Part shown: in pieces, positions 32,726 through 42,661 of the stretch
Position numbering within the stretch: the stretch's first letter is position 1
Layout: each line of letters opens with the position of its first letter
NCBI GenBank assembly: GCA_011503125.2
Contig: WWBZ02000009.1
Span: forward strand, 248,001-312,000
Origin: Botryosphaeria dothidea
Lineage: Eukaryota; Ascomycota; Dothideomycetes; Botryosphaeriales; Botryosphaeriaceae
Reading direction: 5' to 3'
DNA length: 64,000 nt
The notes under the pieces: generated by a model
The model's input: only the letters and a program-made list of their open reading frames with translations
The model's database searches: none
What the model was told of the DNA's origin: nothing
Position numbers and translations under genes: made by a program

Positions 32726-35700
32726 TCAGGTCCTCCTCCTCCCCGGCGCCATAAACGGCTTATTCACGCCTCCCGCAGCCCACCCCTGCACACTCCTCCT
32801 CATCCCCAACGTCTTCCTGCCAGCCCCCTGCGCCGCACCCGCATTACCCGCGAGCATCCCCACCGAAGTCCGATGGAACGTCGCCGCCGGCACAACATCC
32901 TCAACAGCACCACCACTATCAGTCCCATTGCGGCCCCCATCACCACAACCACTTCCCCCTTCGTTCTCCCCGTCCTCCCCATCACCCTCATCTTCCTCCT
33001 CCGGCAACGGCGGCGAGCTCGACATGAAAGAATACGGCTTCCGCTCCTCGTATCCCGCCGCGCCCCCGTCCACGCCCTCGTATTTCACCCGCGCGGGCCG
33101 ACCTTCAAGCGGAGCCGTGCGCAGCCTATGCCCACCCAAACCCTGTCCGGCGCCAGCGGTCGGAGCGGTGGCGCCCCGAAGCAACAAGGCTGGCGAACCC
33201 ATCCGTGGCGCACCTGCCGCGCTCTCGATCACCCTGAGCGGCGCAGACGACGAAGACGTCGACGGCGCCGTAGCAGCCCTCCTCAGCCCCGCGGGCGGCT
33301 TGCGCGCCACCGCCTGCGAAGTGACGACGGCGGCCGCCGCTTGACCCTTAAGCTTCTTTTCCCGCACGAAGCTTATCGCGTCCTGCACCTGCTCGGCCGG
33401 CAGCGGCGCGGGCTTCTTGGCCACCGGCCAGCCAAAGAAGCTTGTGATGCTTCCCTGGCCGGCAGGCCGCCTTGCGCCCGCGGCCGCTCCTCTGCCGCTG
33501 CCATCCTGAGAAGGCGGTGCACGGGCGGCGTCCCTGGCCCGGGCCATGGCGTGTTCGTGGGCGAGCCGGTTCTCCGCGCGCTGCGGCGCTTTGGTCTCAG
33601 TAGCGTCCTCCATCTCGCGCATGCGCGCGCCCGCGCTCATGAAGCCTGCCGCGCCAGTATCGGGGCCCAGCGTCGGGGTCGAAATAGAAAACGACGAGGC
33701 GCGGTCCATCGTCACAGAGATATTGCTCCCCGCCAGCGATACGGGGACGTAATCATTCGGGCGCCGGCGCTTCGCGTTCGGCTCGTCGGACTTGTTATTG
33801 TTCCTGTTGAAGAAGTCCCAGGCCTTGGTTTCCGGGTCGACGTCCTCGCCGTCGAGCGGCCAGTAGTCGTCCTCGGCGCGGTCGAGCGCGTCGCGACCTT
33901 TGCAGCATGCGGCTTCGGGCGGGCATTCCCGCCGTAGGATGCGGGCGAGGTCTTGGGTGAGCGTGTACCTGAACTTCGGCCCGCTTTTGATGAAGAAGTG
34001 CTCCATCTTTGGGTCGGACACGAATGGGGACAATTTGGTGGCTTCTTTTTGCGAGCTCTTCACGGGGCAGCTCAGGTAGAGCAGTGACTGCGCTCTGGTC
34101 ATTCCAACGTACAACAGCCGTCTCTCCTCATCATTGTCTTCAGCCCTGGAATGTGGTATCGATCCCTCGTATGCTGCCGGAATGAAAACGACAGGCCATT
34201 CGAGACCCTTAGCTGCATGAATCGTGGAAATGGTGACCTGTTCGGTGGTAGCGCCCTCCTCCTGTTGGACCTCTGTGGAGAGCGCAACATTCGCCAGGAA
34301 GCGAGCCAACTCGTCCTCTGCGCTTGATAGCTCGCGCTGTTCGACGCCGTCTATCACCGGTAACGCCTCCTCATTCAGCTCGGTACCCTCCTCCTCGGCC
34401 GCCGAAGCATCTGTAGCTTGAGCTATCAGTTCTTGCACGTTGGCCCATCTACCTTCAAAATCTTCGGGGTGGGACTTTTGGAGGTACTCCTGGAACGATA
34501 GCATCTTCATGACATGCGATATCAGGTCCAGCAAAGTACATGGCGCAGAATTTGAGGCTGACATCTTCTTCTGGGAAGTCAGGATGATGTTGACAAAAGA
34601 TCCGATTCCTTTTTCCGCTTGAGCTGAGAGCTTCGTCTTCGGCCTCTTGTTACCCTGAGCCGCGCCAAGGACAACGTTCCAGAGCGACACTTTCTTCTGC
34701 TCGGCCTCTTCCAGCAGAGAGTGTATTGTCTTGTCCCCAATCTTCCGAGAAGGTGTGTTGATGATGCGAGCCAGGGCATCGTTATGGTCAGGTCGGTTGA
34801 TAACGCGTAGATAGTCCAGAAGGAGCTTGACCTCAATGCGGTCAAAGAATCGGAGACCACCAACCATACGGTACGGGATACCTGCCTTCCCCAAAGCTGA
34901 TTCAATGTGGCGTGAAAGCGCAGCGGAACGCAGGAGAATAGCATAATCGGAGTGGTTTAGGAGCTGACCTGTCAGCGCATGGGAGCGTTGGATTTCTGTA
35001 ACAATCCAAGATGCTTCGACTGCGGCCGAAGGCAGTCTCCGCAAGACTGGAACTTCGCCAATACAATGTGTTGCGAACAATGCCTTCGCGGGGCGACTCT
35101 GGTCCTGCTCGATAACTTGTTGGGCTGACTGCAAAATTGCGCCACCAGATCTGTAATTTTCCTTGAGAATCGAGACGACCGTGTCCGGATAGTCGTTCCG
35201 CATGGTCTTGAGATTCTTGATCTCCGCTGATCGGAATCCATAGATGCTCTGGTCCGGGTCTCCGACGATGGTGATGGTCTTGCGATACTGTGCCATAAGG
35301 CGCATAAGCTCATACTGCACATGATTAGTGTCCTGGAATTCATCGATAAGCACAGCCTGAATGTTGGACACGCATTCCGGGCGCTTTCGTAGGAGGTCAA
35401 CGCAGCGTAGCAGAAGGTCATCGTAGTCAAGGAGGTTGGAGCCTTTCAAGGTTTCCTCATATTCCGAGTAGATGGCAGGAAACTCCTGTTGCTCTGTAGA
35501 CTTCTGGGTAATGGCGTACTCGTTGCAACTGATACTCTTGGCCTTAAGTCCGGATATGCGTGACCGGGCGACTGATGGTTCTGTACCGTAGCCATGGCGT
35601 TTGATGATGCGTTTGATGATTGCAGTGCTGTCCGAGGTATCGGCGATGCCGAAGTTCTTCTCGATGCCGATATGCTGGCCGTAGAAGCAGAGGAAGCGGC

Positions 35701-35980
35701 GGGCGACGGAGTGGAAGGTGCCAAGAATCAGCTTTGCCTCAACTCCGTCGCCAACGAGGGCGCGGATGCGCTCTTTCATCTCGCGAGCAGCCTTGATGGT
35801 GAATGTGCATACGATGATGTTCCATGGCTTGAATCCGCATTGCGAAACGAGGTAGGCGACGCGTGCCGTGAGGGTCTTTGTTTTCCCGGATCCAGGGGGG
35901 GCGAGGACCTGGAGGACCGAGGCTGGACTCGACACGGCACTTTTCTGGGCATCGTTGAGGCTGACGAGTAGCTCATCCAT
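32726..35980 (-). CDS. SRS2: SRS2-type UvrD/REP 3'-5' DNA helicase
   Basis: An intronless frame encodes 1084 aa from MDELLVSLNDAQ; the frame stays open to an ATG at 36118, but family members start near the 35980 Met. Motifs: I LAPPGSGKT, Ia CTFTIKAA, II LIDEFQDTN, III GDPDQSIYGFR, IV ILKENYRS, V TISTIHAAKGLEW, VI YVGMTRA. These define a superfamily 1A helicase, which strips Rad51 filaments and processes recombination and replication intermediates. After the helicase core comes a long disordered, Ala/Gly/Arg-rich tail. It holds a consensus PCNA-binding PIP box (QGSITSFF, 33457-33434) and a conserved-looking C terminus (RRSVQGW...FMAPGRRRT). Membership in the SRS2 rather than PcrA-like class rests on this tail and context. 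The gene appears intact. Confidence 0.9.
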   Translation of the reverse strand: MDELLVSLNDAQKSAVSSPASVLQVLAPPGSGKTKTLTARVAYLVSQCGFKPWNIIVCTFTIKAAREMKERIRALVGDGVEAKLILGTFHSVARRFLCFYGQHIGIEKNFGIADTSDSTAIIKRIIKRHGYGTEPSVARSRISGLKAKSISCNEYAITQKSTEQQEFPAIYSEYEETLKGSNLLDYDDLLLRCVDLLRKRPECVSNIQAVLIDEFQDTNHVQYELMRLMAQYRKTITIVGDPDQSIYGFRSAEIKNLKTMRNDYPDTVVSILKENYRSGGAILQSAQQVIEQDQSRPAKALFATHCIGEVPVLRRLPSAAVEASWIVTEIQRSHALTGQLLNHSDYAILLRSAALSRHIESALGKAGIPYRMVGGLRFFDRIEVKLLLDYLRVINRPDHNDALARIINTPSRKIGDKTIHSLLEEAEQKKVSLWNVVLGAAQGNKRPKTKLSAQAEKGIGSFVNIILTSQKKMSASNSAPCTLLDLISHVMKMLSFQEYLQKSHPEDFEGRWANVQELIAQATDASAAEEEGTELNEEALPVIDGVEQRELSSAEDELARFLANVALSTEVQQEEGATTEQVTISTIHAAKGLEWPVVFIPAAYEGSIPHSRAEDNDEERRLLYVGMTRAQSLLYLSCPVKSSQKEATKLSPFVSDPKMEHFFIKSGPKFRYTLTQDLARILRRECPPEAACCKGRDALDRAEDDYWPLDGEDVDPETKAWDFFNRNNNKSDEPNAKRRRPNDYVPVSLAGSNISVTMDRASSFSISTPTLGPDTGAAGFMSAGARMREMEDATETKAPQRAENRLAHEHAMARARDAARAPPSQDGSGRGAAAGARRPAGQGSITSFFGWPVAKKPAPLPAEQVQDAISFVREKKLKGQAAAAVVTSQAVARKPPAGLRRAATAPSTSSSSAPLRVIESAAGAPRMGSPALLLRGATAPTAGAGQGLGGHRLRTAPLEGRPARVKYEGVDGGAAGYEERKPYSFMSSSPPLPEEEDEGDGEDGENEGGSGCGDGGRNGTDSGGAVEDVVPAATFHRTSVGMLAGNAGAAQGAGRKTLGMRRSVQGWAAGGVNKPFMAPGRRRT
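33434..33457 (-). other. PIP box (PCNA-interaction motif) in SRS2-type helicase
   Basis: QGSITSFF fits Q-x-x-[ILM]-x-x-[FY]-[FY] exactly and lies in the disordered tail, as expected for PCNA recruitment. Confidence 0.75.
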
Positions 35981-36402
35981 GGAGGTGGCGAAGGCGCGGA
36001 TGTCGTAGTGGCAGAGTTGGCGAAGCCAAACAATGCGCGGGGAGACGCGACGATCGGATTCGCGCGCGGATGGGGAACGCGCGTGAACACGTGATGTACG
36101 GACACTCTCGCACGCCACAACTCAACAATGGACTGAAAGGCGAAATCAGGTGTTGGAGGTACACAAGGCTGCCGTGAATAAGCTGCAATTGGATCTAGCA
36201 CAGAATGATGCCTGGCACTGCTGACGCCAGCGCCATTGGAGCAGAGAGCAGGCAGGCAGGCGGAAGGAACGCCGCCGAGCCGCCGACCTCTCTCTCACTT
36301 CAACACTACCCGGAAACCATCCAACATCGTTCCAAAACTCCGCGATCTCAATCCGCATACCTCCAAACCTCCAGCAGCAGTGTGGGAACTACTGGTCCTG
36401 GT
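35981..36402. other. Short intergenic region
   Basis: It contains the SRS2 promoter and 3' flank of the next minus-strand gene. Part may be an N-terminal extension of SRS2 (to 36118). Confidence 0.5.
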
Positions 36403-37192
36403 CTACTCCCTGTTCTCTACCTCTCTGATTGCCTCTCGAAGCTCGCTACCCACAATGTGCAAGACCTGCTTCTTCGTCATGACGACTGCTGCCGATCCAA
36501 AGCTCTCTGGGGGCGGCTTGCGATAGCTCACCACGATGAGGAGCAGCTTGAACACCTCCTCAGCCAGTGCCAGAACGCCTTCGACCTGGCCTCGCTCCAT
36601 CTCCTCCAAGATCTGTAGGAAGTACTCCGCATTGGTCGCCGTACATTGTCCGTCGCGAGTATGCCGGACCATCCTCCAGAACATCCTGCGTAACAGCTTC
36701 CCGTGCCCGCCAGTCTGGCCCCTGACTCTGCCGAACTTGCCTTCCTTTGCGTCCTCGAAGATGTTGGGTAGGCAGCCCTCGCCGAGGCGGGCGCGGACTT
36801 GGCGAGGAGATGCGCGCTCAACGAGATGCTGGAGGATGTCGGCCGCGTCCGGCTTGCTCAAGGCATCGGGCATATCGTGGTTCCTCTTCATGCGCTTCGG
36901 CTTAGACTGCGCGGTAGTCTTGTCTTGATCCTCCGCGTGATATTTGTGCGGGCGCTTCGTCGCCGTGAGGCGGACGGTGGATGCTGTCTTCGTCTTGTTT
37001 GCGGCTGTCTTTCGAATGGCTGATTGCGTGCGGTCAAGTGAAAGTTGCGCCAGTGGTTTTATGGCGCATTTCGGAGGGGCTCCATGGAGACGCTTGCCAT
37101 GAGCGCTCTGTTCGCAATGTGTAATTGAATGGCGATACAATGTAGGAAGGGGGAAGTCTTACACGAGCAGCGTTGGCCGGGGTGTTCTTCAT
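36403..37192 (-). CDS. Hypothetical protein, basic N terminus and helical C-terminal domain
   Basis: Exons are 37192-37163 and 37107-36403, giving 244 aa. The first exon encodes ten residues (MKNTPANAAR) and its donor GTAAGA joins in phase to SAHGKRLHG. Residues 1-95 are basic and disordered (KPKRMKRNHDMP), with a likely nuclear signal. Residues 100-244 form a predicted helical domain with LVERASPRQVRARLGEG, RMFWRMVRHTRDGQ and LQILEEMERGQVEG. I do not recognise the family. It lies in the same orientation as the helicase and 667 bp from the divergent gene at 37860. Confidence 0.7.
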
Positions 37193-37859
37193 GATTTCCC
37201 TTGGATGTCAGTGTAGACTGAAACTTCTTGCAAGTGCACTGTTTATGCGATGAAGAAGAGTCGAGCGTCGGTAGAATCTTGAGCGATTACAAGGGGCCGC
37301 TGATTGAAATGTAAGCGCGAAGGGTGTGTCTCTGGACGAGCTGGCTCGAGCCTGCCTGGCCGAGCAAGTTTAGTAGCGGCGTATGTGCGGCGATGCAGTC
37401 CAGTGACTCGGACGAGTTAAGGACTATCTCGGCCAATCATAGTTGACTTTCACTCGACAGGAGCTTTATACACTCACCTCCGAGAACTAACACACGCGTC
37501 TCACAACGTCCGCCTTCGGCTTGTCCTCGCTTACTAGCTCTATTCTGTTGATTGTGTCTATTATAATAGTCCCCACTAGGCACTTAAATACCACCTTCTC
37601 CATTTCCTCCAGACACTTTCCCTCCTTCCCTCTCCAGTTTCTTCCATCATCCACTGCATCGGCCCACACATCGCGTACGCCTACGTCCTAAACACTTCAG
37701 GAGACCGTCATCACAACGCGTTTCAGCACACGCTCTTCACCACCAAAACATCAATCACAACCCCCTTCGCACAACCGCATCCACCCTACGCGTTCTTCGC
37801 ACACTCCACACTCCAACACTTCAACCCCACAACACCAATCCCATCCCAACCCACCCACC
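37193..37859. promoter_or_regulatory. Divergent promoter region with pyrimidine-rich leader
   Basis: It lies between the start codons of two unrecognised genes. The last 150 bp before 37860 are very C/T- and CA-rich on the plus strand, a typical leader of an active fungal gene. No TATA box was judged convincing. Confidence 0.45.
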
Positions 37860-38772
37860 ATGGTCTGCAAAAAAATCATGGACCACGAGTCCACCCACGG
37901 CGTCGTCAAGGAGAAGGGCAAGAAAGTCTCCCTCTCCTCCTTCCTCAAGCGCGGCGCCCAAGCCCTCCGCACCCAGCGGCAGCAGATCCGCACGGCCATG
38001 CAGCGCCGCGAGCAAGAAGCCTCCATCACCACCGTAAGTCCCCCCCCTTTTCTTCCTCCCACACCACCAACTGACGCGGCCTCCCCCACCCCAGGACAAC
38101 GACCGCATCGCCAACGCCCGCCGCCGCAAACAAGCCCGCATGGACTACGAGCTCTTTGGCGCCGCCGCCGCCGACTCCGCCAACCGCCCGCGCGCCCCCG
38201 TCGTCCCGGACTCCTCCGCCGCCGCGCCACCGCTGCGCCCGACGCACCAAACCACGGTCGTCGACGGCGTCGCGCTCGAGCGCGCCATCCGCCACAAGAA
38301 GACGAACGCGCCGCAGAAGTCGGGCAGGGAGCCATCCAGCCCTGGTGGTGGTGACAGCGAGGCGTCGTCCTCCTCCTCCTCCTCCGCCTCCTGCGCCGCG
38401 GACCTCATTCCGCGGAACTTGCGCACGACGAATCGCGGGTTCTGGCCGAGGGAGGTGCGGGAGAAGGTGGAGCTGGCGGAGCAGGCGGAGAGGGAGAGGG
38501 AGAGGATGGATTGGCGGGAGAGGGCGAGGAGGGAGCGGACGGAGCGGAGGAAGGTGGAGGTGGCGTGGAAGGTTAGGGAGGAGGCGAGGAAGAAGAGCGA
38601 GGAGGAGGAACGGGAGAGGAAGAGGAGGGCGGAGGAGGAGAGGAAGGAGAAGGTGGTAGGCGAGAAGAGAAAGAGGATTGTGGAGGAGGAAGATGACGAT
38701 GAGGACGAGGAGCCGGTCGTTGTGCCGAAGAGGAAGTTGAGGCGCGTGGCGCACGGCTTGAAGAAGGCGTAG
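37860..38772 (+). CDS. Hypothetical charged coiled-coil protein
   Basis: Exons are 37860-38033 and 38095-38772, giving 283 aa; donor GTAAGT and acceptor CCCAG join in phase. The N terminus (MVCKKIMDHESTHGVVKEKG, then VSLSSFLKRGAQALRTQRQQ) looks conserved. A middle section has a Ser run. LIPRNLRTTNRGFWPREVRE precedes a long Arg/Glu single helix (about 38450-38690) and an acidic patch, ending in basic KRKLRRVAHGLKKA. The composition suggests a nuclear or RNA-associated protein, but I do not recognise it and give no function. The long minus-strand ORFs opposite are shadows of this purine-rich strand. Confidence 0.75.
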
Positions 38773-39512
38773 AGGGGGGAGCCCGGGGGGATGGGCTGGT
38801 CATCGTCAACCCCGGAGGGGGTGTCGAGGTGGTTCAGTTTTCTTTGTGTTTGGTCTTGGGAACTGGTCATGAGCATTGTGCTGGCACAATGCTTTGAGTA
38901 TTTCATGGGCAGCGCCTGAGGTTTTTCTGGCTTTGTCATGAGCATAGCGTCTGGAGCACTGAGGTTTGGTCTTGGGCTTTTAAGTCTCATGGGCTTTTAG
39001 TAGACTAGTGCGCTGCATCATTCTTACAGTCGAATTCAAAAGCAGTTCACCTTGTATGCACTTTCGGCGCTAAAAGAAGAATGGTGTTTAATCCTGCATT
39101 GGGAAAGTAGTGTGTACGAGAAGCAATTCACTTCTGATCCTCCCTACCCTCCGTTACAGCCACAGATATTCTATCATTGGTGCTGGATCTTTAATGAACT
39201 GCTTAGAATATGAAGCTCTGTAGAAGAGGTGCTTGCGTGGCTTGCTCTTACAAGCAGAAGTGTGGAATATAACGGTGAAGTCACTGAAAATCTTCTTCAC
39301 ATGGAGAAGGATGTTTTTTTTTCTCCTGAATGTCTATCGAGAGAGATCATCTCATATTTCTCCCTCCTTTGTTTCAGTAAATGAGCCCGAAAGAATAGCC
39401 TCTAGGTGTATCGACCAACAGAACTCACTCTGATGGAACATCATAGCTTTCATCCGAGTCGGCAGACTAATGGCCGTCTAGAATCACTAGGAGCTGAAAG
39501 GTTTCTAGGCTT
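38773..39512. other. Intergenic between convergent genes
   Basis: No gene was recognised. A T run at about 39315-39322 and AT-rich stretches are present. Confidence 0.55.
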
Positions 39513-41783
39513 CTAGTCGTACCTCCTTTCCCTACGCAGCATCTTCGGCGCGCCCAGATCCGTCATAAGTGCAACGTGGCCAACGGCCTCCCTTGGCTTC
39601 GCATCCCCAATTCTGAATTGAACATCTCCCAACGCTCTCGCACGCTGAAATCCATCGAGATAGGACCTCTCAATGTACTCAAGTAGATAAAGATTATCCC
39701 TCGTAGCACTGGAAGCGAAGTCGAAGATATCTGGAGCGATAGTGACGCAGTCCAAGCCGATCGTCGCGATGGCGGCGATGAGCAGAAAGAGTGAAGTGAC
39801 CAGAAGCACCATAACCCAGCCCCAGTGACACATATAAACGACATCGCCTTGCTCGCTAATGGTGGCGGAGGTGGTGTTCCACGGGACGCTGGGCTGCCAA
39901 AGCGGAAAGATGGGCCTATCGGCCTGGTCGAAGTCCGGGTTGTCCAGGAACTTGCCCTCGAGGTAGAGTGGCATATAGAAGGACTGCCACCAGGTATTGA
40001 TCAATGCCTCCAACCGGACCGAGAAGTCTTCAAGTTTAACATCTGAGTAATCGGGCCATGGGTAGTACTCATTCGACATGTACTCGGTGTTGTTTGGGGT
40101 CAGCCAGAGCTCGGCGGCGGTAGCGCCGATACCGTTCATGTAGCGTGCGTACACGGGCGCGATCTGTAGTTTCTCTAGCACTGGAAAATGCTCATCGTTG
40201 ATTGTTGTGGCCAATGGAAGCGTGTTGAGTACCATCCACAACCCCATTGCGGGCCAGCCTGGCGAGGAAAGCTCTGTGTCCGTGCTCTCGTCATTTCCGT
40301 CGTTATCCCAGAATCCCGGGTTCCACACATCCTTCGTGTTCAGCGGAAAGCGGTCGAAGCTGTTGTCTAGCACATTGAAACTATTGGGGTAAATGCCTGG
40401 CATGCTGCGATGCTTGACCTCGTTGAGGAGGGACATAGCGTTAACCTCACAGTCTTTTCCAATGCAGCTCACGTTGGCATGGACATCCTGAGCCCCAATC
40501 GAGCACTTCCCTCGGTTGATTGGCAGGAGAGGCCAATACCTTTCATCGTTCTGGGCCCGAGCGTGCTGGTCATCAAAAGCCTCCGCCCTCGAGTCGCCTC
40601 TGAGTGATCTGAACTGCATAGGCCAAACGGACTGGTGCGTCGTGTTATTCTTTGGCAGCGCTAAATCGATTTCAAAGGCTCTACTCCATGTCTCTGCGTC
40701 TTTCACATCCGCATACGTCATCTTATGGTGCTCCATGGCTGAGCAGTTGACCGACCAGTGCCTCGACAAGATTTGGAACGTAGTATTGACCCCGTCACGG
40801 AGACCAGCAACAGGTACTCCTAATAGTGATGAGTATGAAACCGGTTGGCTTTTGTCTACCTGCCTTCAATGCTGAGGGGCCCCTGGGCCTGTAGCGGGTA
40901 TCAAGGAATGGACAGAAGGGATCTTGATGTTGCCTTTGAAGTCCATTGGGGAGTGTGCGTCCGACTGCATAAGCAACGCGAGGTTGAAGAAAACTGCACA
41001 CGACAGTAAACGCCGCGGAAGCATCTTCCTCAACTGCCTGGGAGCGAACACGTTTTGCTGCGCTGTTTGTATGGCTGACATGTATTTGATCGTAGATTCC
41101 TTGATGATGATTATGGGCTTGAGAAAGAATAGGTGCAGCGTAGCCTGACTCGCGAGGGGAGACAACAGCCAGAAAGAGATGATGAGGATTCCGATAGTCG
41201 AGAAAGGGCCAAGAGCGAGCTACGTCTGAAATGCGGTGAAGAAGGATTGACAGCCGACAAAGCGCTCCAAATTCTAATTTCTGTTAGCCGGCGTACTTCA
41301 GACGCCTGAACAAGGTCTGGCCATACTTCCATAGTGATACCCTGCTGAGACCGATATAGCGCAAATGAGCGGCAGAAGCGTCGCATGATAGTGGCGAAGA
41401 CGAAGGGAATGAGAGTGCATGCCCGACTGAAGCGGCGTTGATGCTCATTGATATCGTAGTCGATGGGCTTTCCATGCTTCATTGCCGCTTGAAAGGCGAG
41501 GACTGTCATGCTAGCAGTAAGATTGCAAGGAGCGTCAGCAGGAAAGAGGCCTACCAGTCGAGTAGGCCTGGAAACCAGCGAGGACGAGTCCTAAGATAAT
41601 GGACCAGGTGTGGTCTAGGGTCCAGTGGCCAAGGTAGCCATCATTGCGCAAATCGGGGGGAATGCTCGCAAGGCTGGGCTGGTAGGACAGAAGTGAGGTT
41701 ACGCGTCTGAGGGTCTTGACGGGCGACACGAAGTGGTCCTTCTCCATCTTGTTGATGGGTGACTCGGGCTCGGTTTCTGCCAT
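39513..41783 (-). pseudogene. Fungal multipass membrane protein gene with two in-frame stops
   Basis: Exons 41783-41555, 41502-41327 and 41273-39513 join in phase (about 720 codons). The product starts MAETEPESPINKMEKDHF, has a membrane segment TWSIILGLVLAGFQAY, then AMKHGKPIDYDINEHQRRFSRA...FALYRSQQG, hydrophobic IGILIISFWLLSPLASQ, a large Trp/Asn-rich extracytoplasmic region and a last membrane segment (WVMVLLVTSLFLLIAA). This matches an uncharacterised ascomycete integral membrane family. Exon 3 holds TAG at 41222-41220 (between AFQT and LALGPF) and TGA at 40868-40866 (between GAPQH and RQVDKS). The frame and family-like sequence continue across both. No splice pair removes either without destroying conserved sequence. 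Each stop is one C-to-T step from CAG or CGA. Nothing else in the gene is broken. Confidence 0.65.
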
Positions 41784-42661
41784 GATGAGATTGACGGCAG
41801 TCAGCGGCACGTGCCGACGACAGAGGCGCTCGTGGCTGTGATAAAAATGTAGGTTGTGTTGACAGCACCGGTGCAATGAAAAAGAGAGGGTGGCCTGAGT
41901 AATTGGCGCGCAAGAATTTCGAAAAAGGAAGGTAGCCAGAGCACTCCGGAAGTATCTTGCTCCTTCCGCCGTCACCGCCTGAGACGAGCTGGTCTTTCGA
42001 ACGTCCCATCCTCCGGCACTCGTCCGATCATAGAGTTTCATCTCCATCCAGAAATATCATGGACAGATGTGCCCCTATTGTTCATCACTGAACTACAGGG
42101 CAATCCCGACCATCCCCGCAGCTCCTGCCAACTCACCCGATATCGAGCGCATCCGCCAAGCCCTCACTCTCTAGCCTGTCCAAATCACTACTAGCAAGCT
42201 CTAAAATATTACCATAGATCTTGAACAGCCGCCTACTACATCTCTCATCTCCTATTGAGTAAGGAGCCCACACGAAGGAAGTTTCGAATGGCATTTCCTC
42301 GTATCCAGTTGTCAAACGACATGGATTACAGTGAATGTGACGAATCTAAAGGCGCACTCTGATACCAAATGTCCAAATGATTAGCCCGTCTGTAGGTAAG
42401 TGGCATAGTGCAATAGAGACTCCTCATTGGTTGGAACAAGAGCGATGTTTTGGCAACGTCCAGTCATGGAGCAGCTCACGTCAGCATTCCGTGCGTCGAA
42501 GCCGCCACCAGGTTGCGTGAGATATTTTGAAATTGCCCAATCAGAGTAACGTTACACAAAAGCCAGCACGGCAATATATTCGGAGCCTTGTGCCTGTGTA
42601 AGTCGTCTATCTTCCCTTCCGTCCTTCAAGTTATCGACTATCCTTTCCCCCCGCAATCGCC
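41784..42661. other. Divergent intergenic region
   Basis: It lies between two decayed accessory genes that point away from each other. No gene was recognised. Confidence 0.55.

Noticed and set aside
32687..33937. 416-codon plus-strand ORF over the SRS2 tail
   Set aside because: It is antisense to the helicase tail, composed of Arg/Pro low-complexity sequence.
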